From Chloracidobacterium sp. (GTDB lineage: Bacteria; Acidobacteriota; Blastocatellia; Chloracidobacteriales; Chloracidobacteriaceae): DNA of 64,000 nucleotides. Where the stretch lies: NCBI GenBank assembly GCA_025057975.1, contig JANWUV010000004.1:186001-250000 (forward strand), read 5' to 3'. The number at the start of each line of letters is the position of its first letter. The stretch's first letter is position 1. Below, one piece after another: positions 44,719 through 52,857 of this stretch. The translations under genes were made by a program, and so were the position numbers. The notes below the pieces were generated by a model that had not been told where the DNA came from, made no database searches, and was given only the letters and a program-made list of their open reading frames with translations.

Positions 44719-45459
44719 ATGTCATCGCTACACCGTTACGTCAGCTATGCTCTGATTGCGCTTGCCGGTTTAGTTTCGCCGGCCGGTTTCGTTTCCGCCC
44801 AAGAAGACTTCAAGAATCGTCCAACGAGTAGGCAGTCTGCGCCCTCCGACGGACGGCGTGTGATTCCGTCAGGGACGCTGCCCGTCGTCACGGCGCGTGA
44901 GCCACAGAGGCCTGCGCAGCCAATCCGTCGGGGGCAAACCGGGACGCCAGACAGCATCCAGGCAGCGCGCGAATTTTTTACGCTGACCGGGATTCCGGCT
45001 TTTTATGACCGCCAGGTGCAATCCATCCTGCAACAACAACTCCGCGACAACCCGGAACTGCGGCCCTACAGTGATATTCTGCGCGACTTCCTTGAGCGGC
45101 ATGCGTCATGGCGGGCAATTTCGGAAGACCTAACGGTGTTTTTGGCCGACAGCTTTGAAGAACGGGAGCTGCGTCAGCTCAATGCCTTCGCCACGACTGA
45201 CGCTGGACGGAAACTCTTTAGCAACCTTGAACTCTTTGCGCGGGCCGACCTCACACCGGAAAAGCTGCGGCGGTTGTTTGACGAAGTTGAACTCAAACAA
45301 ATTGAGGTCTTTTCACGGACGGCGGTCTTTCAGAAATTCGCCGAGCGCATTCCAGCAGTGTTTGAGGCCGGCGCTAGGGTTGTCAATGAGCGCATTGACC
45401 GGCATGCCGGTGAACTGACCGAGGCCATCCAGCGCCGCCAACAACGACGCTGGCCGTAG
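44719..45459 (+). CDS. Exported DUF2059-like protein
   Basis: The ATG at 44719 follows GAGAGGAAA and gives a signal peptide (YALIALAGLVSPAGFVSAQ). After a Pro- and Arg-rich linker, residues 85-245 are helical with FLADSFEERELRQLNAFATT and GRKLFSNLELFARADLTPEK. This resembles DUF2059, a periplasmic helical domain of unknown role. It stands alone. Confidence 0.65.
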   Translation: MSSLHRYVSYALIALAGLVSPAGFVSAQEDFKNRPTSRQSAPSDGRRVIPSGTLPVVTAREPQRPAQPIRRGQTGTPDSIQAAREFFTLTGIPAFYDRQVQSILQQQLRDNPELRPYSDILRDFLERHASWRAISEDLTVFLADSFEERELRQLNAFATTDAGRKLFSNLELFARADLTPEKLRRLFDEVELKQIEVFSRTAVFQKFAERIPAVFEAGARVVNERIDRHAGELTEAIQRRQQRRWP

Positions 45460-45767
45460 TCCTGCCCGACGATGCGCCAACCTGCGCTTTACAGTGCGCG
45501 CCGGACTGCAATTTGCAAAGCAGCGTCGGCTTGAGAAGCGACGTCCTGTGCTTGCTGCAAAACACTAGCAGGCTTTACACAGTCCACGGGCAAGGCACGT
45601 GAAACCGGCGCGCCTAGCGTGTCCTGGAGCTTTACAGCAGTGTTTAGACCGTACAGTAATGGTTGGTGGGTGTCGGGAAAATGTTGAGTTTCGCTGGCTG
45701 GTGGCGTAAAAGCGCGCCACAGGCGGCTTCCGCCTGAAGCCGGGCTAACAAAGTGCGAGGTTTCCAT

Positions 45768-46247
45768 ATGCCAATCACGGTTACGGTCAACGGCGTCAAA
45801 CAAGCTTGTGACGCGCCGCCGGACATGCCGCTGCTGTGGGTGTTGCGCGACGTACTGGGGCTGACAGGGACGAAGTACGGCTGCGGAATTGGTCTCTGTG
45901 GCGCGTGTACAATTCACCTCAACGGCGTTGCGACGCGCGCCTGCCTGACGCCGCTTGCCGCCGCCGCTGGTAAAAGCATCACGACCATTGAAGGCCTGTC
46001 GCCCGACGGCATGCACCCCGTCCAACAAGCTTGGCGGCTTGAAGACGTAGCGCAGTGTGGCTACTGCCAGCCGGGTCAAATCATGGCTGCGGCGGCGTTG
46101 TTGGCGAAGAATCCAAAACCATCGGATGAAGACATCGCTGCTGCGCTGGCCGGTAACCTCTGTCGATGTGGGACATATCAGCGCATTTACGCAGCCGTTC
46201 GCCGCGCCGCTACGCTTCAGAAAACGCGCGGCAGCGACTCGCGGTAA
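45768..46247 (+). CDS. iorA: Isoquinoline 1-oxidoreductase-like small subunit (2Fe-2S)
   Basis: The 159-residue protein has the plant-type 2Fe-2S motif [16 protein letters not shown] near residue 43 and the second cluster motif [10 protein letters not shown] with [11 protein letters not shown] near residues 100-140. It passes electrons from the molybdenum subunit IorB to an outside acceptor. The ATG at 45768 follows GCGAGG. In related genomes iorA and iorB are adjacent; here a hicAB remnant of about 500 bp separates them. Confidence 0.88.
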   Translation: MPITVTVNGVKQACDAPPDMPLLWVLRDVLGLTGTKYGCGIGLCGACTIHLNGVATRACLTPLAAAAGKSITTIEGLSPDGMHPVQQAWRLEDVAQCGYCQPGQIMAAAALLAKNPKPSDEDIAAALAGNLCRCGTYQRIYAAVRRAATLQKTRGSDSR

Positions 46248-46290
46248 GCTGTTTCGCGTCACAGCATCGCTGATTTCAGTGCCAGCAGCA

Positions 46291-46574
46291 ATGTGGAAAT
46301 ATGATAAGCTCCGGCGAAAATTGCTGAGCGGTGTCGCGGACGGTGACATTGGATTCTTGGAATTATGCCAATGACTGAAACGCCTCGGTTTTGATGAGAG
46401 GATTAAAGGGGATCATCACATATTTACAAAAAGCGGCGTCGCTGAAATCATCAACCTTCAGCCTAAGAACAATAAAGTGAAACCATACCAAGCAAACAAG
46501 TCAGAAGCATCTTGCTCAAATATGGCCTTGGCGGACATGACGGCAGGAATGATCACTTGCTGGAGCGACAATGA
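46291..46574 (+). pseudogene. hicA: Broken HicA toxin
   Basis: The frame from the ATG at 46291 reads KLRRKLLSGVADGDIGFLEL and meets a TGA at 46372. It resumes LKRLGFDERIKGDHHIFTKS and EIINLQPKNNKVKPYQ. After a one-base shift near 46490 it finishes KQVRSILLKYGLGGHD. The pieces follow the HicA double-stranded RNA-binding toxin throughout, including the catalytic His in DHHIF. One nonsense codon and one frameshift disable it. Confidence 0.75.
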
Positions 46575-46752
46575 CCAGTCGTTCATCATAGAAGTCACGG
46601 AAGTACTGGGCTGTATGGCGGACGGTCAAACCTACCAAGAAGCTGTAGCCAATGCAGGGATCATCATTCAAGATTGGATTGAGACAGCTAAAAGCTTAGG
46701 GCGACCTATCCCTGAACCTAAAGGTAAACAAATGTATGCCGGAAATGCTTAG
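46537..46752 (+). CDS. hicB: HicB-type antitoxin, now without a working toxin
   Basis: The 71-residue protein reads SFIIEVTEVLGCMADGQTYQ and IQDWIETAKSLGRPIPEPKG, which is the HicB partial RNase H fold. I chose the ATG at 46537 because it places the start at the usual distance from the CWSDNDQ strand; a GTG at 46477 would read through the HicA tail. It overlaps the hicA remnant. HicB may still bind DNA or be on its way to loss. Confidence 0.75.
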   Translation: MTAGMITCWSDNDQSFIIEVTEVLGCMADGQTYQEAVANAGIIIQDWIETAKSLGRPIPEPKGKQMYAGNA

Positions 46753-46853
46753 ATTTGGGTCTGAATGATTCTCCTGCTCTTTAGTTTTCTGAAAAATGAC
46801 TTTCTTCCCTCTTTGAGGTCTCTTTGCCGAATTAAGAACAGGAACAAGCGGCC

Positions 46854-48998
46854 ATGACGATGATTACCAAGGTTTCACGGCGCGAGTTTATGGCGGGCGC
46901 AGTGTTTACTGGCGCGGCGCTGACACTGGGGTGCAGCTTCGAAGCCGAAACTGGCTGCGTGGCGGCTGCCGGTGCACCGGCGCTGACTCCGAACGCTTTC
47001 CTTAGCATTCAATCTGACGGCCGCATTGTCGTCACCGTCAACAAAACCGAAATGGGGCAGGGTGTCCGTACCAGCCTCCCGATGCTGGTGGCGGAAGAAC
47101 TCGACGCTGACTGGTCAAAGGTGGTCGTTGAAACGGCGTCGTTTGATCCGGCCAAGTACGGCTTTCAGGGGACGGGCGGCAGCGGCAGCATACGAAGCGC
47201 GTGGGAGCCGCTCCGGCGCACCGGCGCAACAGCCCGCGCCATGCTCGTCGAGGCTGCTGCGCGTCGTTGGAATGTCGCCGCCGCCGACTGCCGGACGGAA
47301 AACGGCTTTGTCATCCATCCGACGGACGCCGCCAAAAAACTCAGCTACGGCGAGTTGGTCGCCGACGCGGCGGCGCTGCCCGTGCCGGACGCCAAAACCG
47401 TCAAGCTCAAAGACCCCAAGGATTTCAAACTCATCGGACGGCGCATCGCGCGCTACGACAACCCGGCGATTGTCACCGGCAAGGCGGTGTACGGCATAGA
47501 TGTTCGCCTGCCGGGCATGCGCTTCGCCACGATGGTTCACCCGCCGGTGTTCGGCGGCAAGCCCAAACAGGTGGATGACACCGCTGCGAAGACCGTGCCG
47601 GGCGTGGAAAAGGTGCTCATGACCGACCGGGGCGTGGCCGTCGTGGCGACCAACACGTGGGCGGCGTTTGAGGGCGCGAAGAAACTGCGCGTGACATGGG
47701 ACGACGGCCCCCACGCCGAGCTGTCGAGCGCCGCTATTCGCGCCATGTTCGCCGAAAAAGCTAAAGCGTCGGGCGATGTGGCGCGCAACGACGGCAATTT
47801 TGACGAAGCTTTTGCGAGCGCAGCCAAAAAGCTCGAAGCCGAGTACGAAGTTCCCTATCTGCACCATGCCACGCTGGAGCCGCAGAACTGTACGGCGCGG
47901 GTCACCGCCGACGGCTGTGAAATCTGGGTGCCGACGCAGTTTCCCAACTTTGTCATGGAGGAAGCTCGCCGGATTACAGGGCTGGACGCCGGGCGCATCA
48001 AGATTCACGTCACACTGCTGGGCGGCGGCTTCGGCCGACGCATTGAAGCCGATTACGCAGCCGACGCAGTGGAAGTCGCCAAGCGGTTGGACGGCGTACC
48101 GGTGCAGGTGACGTGGACGCGCGAAGAAGACATGCAGCACGGCTGGTATCGTCCGGCCAGCCTGCACGTCGTTAAGGGCGGTCTGTCCGCCGCTGGACAG
48201 CCGACGGCACTGCTGCATCGGCTGGTTGCGCCTTCCATCTTTGGTCAGCGCCAACCGGACGGCGGCAAGGGCGTGGATCGCGGCGCAATGGCAGGCATCA
48301 TTACCATGCTGTACGACATACCGAACTTCCGCGCCGAGTACGTCCGCGCCAACACAGGTGTCCCGATTGGCTTCTGGCGGGCGGTGTTCGACTCGCAGAA
48401 CGCCTTCGTGCAGGAGTCGTTCATTGACGAACTTGCCCACGCCGTGCGAGCCGATCCAGTGGCGTTTCGACTCAAATTGCTCGCCAAAGCGCCCCGTCTG
48501 AAAAACGTTCTGGAAATTGCCGCCAAAGCCGCCGGTTGGGGTGAGACGCCGCCTAAGGGCCGCGCGCGCGGCGTAGCATCGCATTTCTCATTCGGAGCTT
48601 TCTGCGCCCAAGTTGCGGAAGTGTCCATTGAAGACGATCTGCCGCGCGTTCATCGGGTCGTGTGCGCAATGGATGTCGGGACAGTCATCAATCCGGGTCA
48701 CCTTGAGGCGCAAATCGAGGGTAGCATCGTCTTCGCCCTAAGCGCGGCGCTTTACGGCGCGATCACTGTTGAGAAGGGGCGGGTCGTGCAGTCAAACTTC
48801 AACGATTATCCGCTCCTGCGAGTGACGGAGATGCCGAAAGTTGAGATTCATTTGGTCAAGAGCGCCGAAGCGCCGTCCGGCGCAGGCGAACCGGCGCTGC
48901 CGCCGACCACTCCGGCCGTCTGCAACGCGCTGTTTGCCCTGACCGGCAAGCGCATTCGCAAACTTCCCATCAAGCTTGAGCCGGATGCGGACGCCTAG
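46854..48998 (+). CDS. iorB: Isoquinoline 1-oxidoreductase-like molybdenum subunit
   Basis: The 714-residue protein is a xanthine dehydrogenase-family molybdopterin subunit. It begins with a twin-arginine export signal (SRREFMAGAVFTGAALTLGC) and contains NKTEMGQGVRTSLPMLVAEE, GTGGSGSIRSAWEPLR, LLGGGFGRRIEADYA and GAGEPALPPTTPAVCNAL. It should hydroxylate a heteroaromatic or aldehyde substrate, using IorA for electron transfer, after export with its cofactor. The substrate is not evident. The next gene overlaps its end by 14 bases. Confidence 0.9.
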   Translation: MTMITKVSRREFMAGAVFTGAALTLGCSFEAETGCVAAAGAPALTPNAFLSIQSDGRIVVTVNKTEMGQGVRTSLPMLVAEELDADWSKVVVETASFDPAKYGFQGTGGSGSIRSAWEPLRRTGATARAMLVEAAARRWNVAAADCRTENGFVIHPTDAAKKLSYGELVADAAALPVPDAKTVKLKDPKDFKLIGRRIARYDNPAIVTGKAVYGIDVRLPGMRFATMVHPPVFGGKPKQVDDTAAKTVPGVEKVLMTDRGVAVVATNTWAAFEGAKKLRVTWDDGPHAELSSAAIRAMFAEKAKASGDVARNDGNFDEAFASAAKKLEAEYEVPYLHHATLEPQNCTARVTADGCEIWVPTQFPNFVMEEARRITGLDAGRIKIHVTLLGGGFGRRIEADYAADAVEVAKRLDGVPVQVTWTREEDMQHGWYRPASLHVVKGGLSAAGQPTALLHRLVAPSIFGQRQPDGGKGVDRGAMAGIITMLYDIPNFRAEYVRANTGVPIGFWRAVFDSQNAFVQESFIDELAHAVRADPVAFRLKLLAKAPRLKNVLEIAAKAAGWGETPPKGRARGVASHFSFGAFCAQVAEVSIEDDLPRVHRVVCAMDVGTVINPGHLEAQIEGSIVFALSAALYGAITVEKGRVVQSNFNDYPLLRVTEMPKVEIHLVKSAEAPSGAGEPALPPTTPAVCNALFALTGKRIRKLPIKLEPDADA

Positions 48999-50607
48999 AA
49001 GCGTGGTCGCTGCGTTGTCACTGCTGGTGTGTTTGGCGGTCGTCCCGGTTGGAGGGCAAGCCGCCGTTCCCGACTATGACCTGCTCATCGCCAACGCGCG
49101 CGTCGTGGACGGCGCGGGCAACCCATGGTTTCGGGCGGATGTCGCCGTCCGGGACGGCCGCATTGTCCGCATTGGGCGCGGACTGTCAGGTACGGCGCGG
49201 CGCGTCGTCAACGCCAACGGGTTGGTCCTCGCGCCCGGCTTCATAGACGTTCATGCGCACGCGGAGGACATTTTTACGCTGCCCGACGCCGAGAACTTCA
49301 TCCGCATGGGCGTGACAACGCTCGTGACAGGCAACTGTGGGTTCTCCGTCATTGATGTAGCCGAATTCCTCAGCCGCTACCGGGAAACACCGCTGACGGT
49401 CAATCTGGCGACGCTCATCGCCCACGGTTCGGTGCGCGCCAAGGTCATGGGGTATGCCGACCGCGCGCCCACCGACGCAGAACTCGCTGAAATGAAACAC
49501 CTGGTCGCCAAAGCGATGGAGGAGGGCGCGCTGGGACTTTCGACCGGGTTGATTTACGCGCCCGGCAGCTTCGCCAAAACCGATGAAATTGTCGCCTTGG
49601 CGAAGGTCGTCGCCCCGTTCGGCGGTGTGTACGCCACGCACATGCGCAACGAGGGCAACGGTGTTCTAGAAGCCATCGAGGAAGCCATTGCGATTGGCGA
49701 GCAGGCGGGGTTGCCGGTGGAAATCTCGCATCTGAAGGTGTCCTCGCCGCGTCTGTGGGGCGCAAGCGACCGGATGCTGGGCCTCATTCGGGCGGCGCGG
49801 GCGCGCGGCGTCGAAGTGACGGCCGATCAGTACGCCTACACGGCTTCTTCGACGGCTCTGGAAATCATGCTGCCAAACTGGGCGCTGGACGGCGGGCGCA
49901 CTGAAGCCGTCAAGCGCCTAGCCGACGCCGAGACGCGCCGCAAAATCAAGGATGAACTCATAGAGAGCCTCAAATCCAAAGGGCGCACGGATTTCAGCTA
50001 CGCCGTCGTCGCTTTCTACGGCGCGAACCGCGACTACAACGGCAAGAACTTGGTGGAGGTAACACGCCTCGCGCAGGGTAGGGATGACCTTGACGCGCAG
50101 GCCGAACAGATTTTGACGATGTATGAGCAGGGCGGCGCAGGGATGATTTTTCACGGCATGCGCGAGGATGATGTCATTCGGATTATGCGCGAGCCGTTCA
50201 CGATGATCGCCGCCGACGCCGGTGTAAGGAAGTTTGGCGTCGGCGCGCCGCATCCGCGCGGCTACGGGAACACCGCGCGCGTGCTGGGGCGGTACGTCCG
50301 TGAGTTGGGTCTGCTGACGCTCGAAGACGCGGTACGGAAAATGACCAGCCTGCCGGCACAGACGTTTCGGCTGGCCGGGCGAGGGTTGATCAAGGAGGGC
50401 TTCGCCGCCGATCTCGTCCTGTTTGACGACCAAGCCGTTTTGGACAAGGCGACCTACGAGCAGCCGCACCAGTTTCCTGTCGGTATCGTTCTGGTCGTCG
50501 TGAATGGCGTCGTTGTGCTGGAGGACGGTAAGTTGACTGGGGCGCGGCCGGGGCAGGCGCTGCGGCGGGCGACGGAAAAGCGGGCGACGGGAGACGTGCG
50601 TCCATGA
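48985..50607 (+). CDS. N-acyl-D-amino-acid deacylase-family amidohydrolase
   Basis: After a signal peptide (LSLLVCLAVVPVGGQA) the protein has the amidohydrolase metal motif APGFIDVHAHAEDIF, then MGVTTLVTGNCGFSV, GALGLSTGLIYAPG, YATHMRNEGNGVLEAI and ISHLKVSS. These match the D-aminoacylase group. It would release free D-amino acids or dipeptides from N-acyl forms in the periplasm. The ATG at 48985 is preferred; TTG at 48976 is an alternative. It overlaps iorB upstream and psuG downstream, so the three form one operon. Confidence 0.85.
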   Translation: MRTPRSVVAALSLLVCLAVVPVGGQAAVPDYDLLIANARVVDGAGNPWFRADVAVRDGRIVRIGRGLSGTARRVVNANGLVLAPGFIDVHAHAEDIFTLPDAENFIRMGVTTLVTGNCGFSVIDVAEFLSRYRETPLTVNLATLIAHGSVRAKVMGYADRAPTDAELAEMKHLVAKAMEEGALGLSTGLIYAPGSFAKTDEIVALAKVVAPFGGVYATHMRNEGNGVLEAIEEAIAIGEQAGLPVEISHLKVSSPRLWGASDRMLGLIRAARARGVEVTADQYAYTASSTALEIMLPNWALDGGRTEAVKRLADAETRRKIKDELIESLKSKGRTDFSYAVVAFYGANRDYNGKNLVEVTRLAQGRDDLDAQAEQILTMYEQGGAGMIFHGMREDDVIRIMREPFTMIAADAGVRKFGVGAPHPRGYGNTARVLGRYVRELGLLTLEDAVRKMTSLPAQTFRLAGRGLIKEGFAADLVLFDDQAVLDKATYEQPHQFPVGIVLVVVNGVVVLEDGKLTGARPGQALRRATEKRATGDVRP

Positions 50608-51557
50608 GGCCGCCGTTGGTACAGGTGGCGCCGGAAGTCGCTGAGGCGCTGGCGGAAGGGCGTCCGGTGGTGGCGTTGGAGAGCGCGGTGATTGCCCATG
50701 GGCTGCCGTATCCGGCGAACATCGAAACGGCGCTGGCGATGGAGACGGCGGTTCGGGCGGGCGGGGCTGTGCCGGCGACGATTGGGGTTTCCGGCGGGGC
50801 GCTGGTCGTCGGCATGGACGAGCGACTGATAACGCAATTTGGCGAGTCGGCGCGCAAGGGGCAGCCCGTAGCGAAGCTGGGCGCGCGTGATTTGGCGGCG
50901 GCCGCAGTGCTGGGGTGGGACGGCGCGACGACCGTTGGCGCGACGGCGCGGGCGGCGGCGCTCGTTGGGATTCAAGTGCTGGCGACAGGCGGCGTCGGCG
51001 GGGTGCATCGCGGCGCGGCGCAAACGTGGGACATCAGCGGCGACCTTATGGCGCTTGCACGTTACCCAGTGATGGTCGTCTGCGCGGGCGTCAAAGCGAT
51101 CCTCGACATTCCGGCGACGCTGGAATGGCTTGAAATGCTTGGCGTGCCAGTGGTTGGCTGGAGGTGCAGCGTATTTCCAGCGTTTTATACGGCCGACAGT
51201 GGTCGTCGGCTGCCCGTTTCGGTCGGACAGGTTGGCGACTTAGCGCGCCTTTGGGCAGTCGAGCGAGCGTGGGGCGGTGGGGGCCTCTTAGTGGTGCAAC
51301 CGCCACCGGAAGAGCTTTCCGACGTTGAGACGGCTATTCAGTCGGCGCTGGCGGAAGCTGAAGCGGCAGGCGTTCACGGAGCGGCAGTGACGCCGTACTT
51401 GTTAGCAAAAGTCAGCGAACTGACCGACGGAAAAAGTTTAGAGGTCAATACCGCTCTCCTCCGACACAACGCGCTGACAGCGGCGGCGATAGCCTGTGGA
51501 CTCGCGCGACCCCCACAAGAGCCAAAACAGTCTTTTCAAAAGGATATAGCGCCATAG
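50604..51557 (+). CDS. psuG: Pseudouridine-5'-phosphate glycosidase
   Basis: The 317-residue cytoplasmic enzyme splits pseudouridine 5'-phosphate to uracil and ribose 5-phosphate. Family blocks are clear: VVALESAVIAHGLPYPANIE, GATTVGATARAAALVGIQVL, ATGGVGGVHRGAAQTWDISG and MVVCAGVKAILDIPATLEWL. The start overlaps the amidohydrolase stop as ATGA. No pseudouridine kinase gene lies next to it in the window. Confidence 0.93.
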   Translation: MRPPLVQVAPEVAEALAEGRPVVALESAVIAHGLPYPANIETALAMETAVRAGGAVPATIGVSGGALVVGMDERLITQFGESARKGQPVAKLGARDLAAAAVLGWDGATTVGATARAAALVGIQVLATGGVGGVHRGAAQTWDISGDLMALARYPVMVVCAGVKAILDIPATLEWLEMLGVPVVGWRCSVFPAFYTADSGRRLPVSVGQVGDLARLWAVERAWGGGGLLVVQPPPEELSDVETAIQSALAEAEAAGVHGAAVTPYLLAKVSELTDGKSLEVNTALLRHNALTAAAIACGLARPPQEPKQSFQKDIAP

Positions 51558-51709
51558 CCCCAGTTTGGCGGACTGTCTGGCCGGACGCGCCGTGCTCGCT
51601 TTCCGCCGCCACTGACCGGCAGGGTAACTTGCTTCATGGACTCGGAAAGCTCAGCGAGTGGCACGACGCCATCCTCTCAAACGCCTCACCTTTGCAGGAA
51701 ACACGTCTG

Positions 51710-52708
51710 TCAAAATGCTTCGTCGAAAGCGACCTCGCCTGTAATGCCGACCTGATAAGCTGCGACGCGCCGTTCGAAGAAATTAGTCAACTCCTGTACG
51801 TCCTGAAGCTCCATGAATGGGAAGGGATTCCGTGCATAGTAGCGCTGTTCAAAGCCAAGCGTCGCTAGCCGCTGGTCGGCGATAAACTCCAAATATTGCC
51901 GCATATCCGCGAGCGACAAACCCGCAACGCCGCCGGAAAGGAGGTCTTCAGCGAACTGCATTTCACAATCCACGGCTTCCTCCAGCATGCGCGTCACGGC
52001 GGTTTCAAGCTCTTCGTCAAACAACTCCGGCTCTTCCCGGCGGACCTGCTCGACGACGGCGAAGGCAAAGTTCATGTGCAGGCTTTCGTCGCGGAACACC
52101 CAGTTCGTCCCCGACGCCAACCCGTGTAGCAGCCCCTTGGAGCGCAGAAAGTACACGTAAGCGAACGCCGCGAAGAAAAACAGCCCTTCGACACAGCTCG
52201 CAAAGCAAATCAAGTTGAGCAGGAAGTTGCGCCGGTCCTCGCGTGTCCGCAGCTCGTCCAGCAGAAAAATTGAATCAATCCACCGCCGGCAAAACTGCGC
52301 CTTGCGCGCAATCGAAGGAATATTGTGGACAGCTGCAAAAGCCTTTTCGCGCTCAACAATATTGGGAATGTAGGTATCGAGCAGGGTCAGGTAGAACTGG
52401 ACGTGTAAGGCCTCTTCAAAAAGTTGTCGTGAAAGGTACATGCGCGCTTCCGGCGCGTTGATGTGTTTGTAGAGATTGAGCACCAAGTTATTGCCGACAA
52501 TCGAATCGCCCGTGGCAAAAAACGCCACCAGACGGTGGATCAAATGCCGTTCGGCGTCAGTCATGCGGTAGTGTAGGTCAACCACATCGGTTGAGAAATC
52601 CACTTCTTCAACCGTCCACGTGTTTTTGATAGCGTTGCGGTACATTTCATAAAAGAGCGGATACCGCATCGGCCGCAACGTTAGATTGAAGCCGGGGTCT
52701 AGCAACAT
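51710..52708 (-). CDS. nrdB: Class I ribonucleotide reductase small subunit
   Basis: The 332-residue ferritin-like subunit makes the radical used by NrdA. Metal ligands are visible in FEEALHVQFY (Glu and His), CVEGLFFF and FRDESLHMNF. The residue four places after the first His is Tyr, so the radical tyrosine is kept. It lies 149 bases downstream of nrdA on the same strand. Confidence 0.93.
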   Translation of the reverse strand: MLLDPGFNLTLRPMRYPLFYEMYRNAIKNTWTVEEVDFSTDVVDLHYRMTDAERHLIHRLVAFFATGDSIVGNNLVLNLYKHINAPEARMYLSRQLFEEALHVQFYLTLLDTYIPNIVEREKAFAAVHNIPSIARKAQFCRRWIDSIFLLDELRTREDRRNFLLNLICFASCVEGLFFFAAFAYVYFLRSKGLLHGLASGTNWVFRDESLHMNFAFAVVEQVRREEPELFDEELETAVTRMLEEAVDCEMQFAEDLLSGGVAGLSLADMRQYLEFIADQRLATLGFEQRYYARNPFPFMELQDVQELTNFFERRVAAYQVGITGEVAFDEAF

Positions 52709-52857
52709 AGATCAGTCCTTTTCTCGCACTGTTGACGGCCGTGCGCGCCGGTTATTTCCCTTTGACAAGCAGGCGTCTTTTTCAGACTTCCAAGCCGCCG
52801 GAACGGCGACGCATCGGACGGGGCGGCTTCACGGCCGCCCCCTACAGGCGGGTGGCT

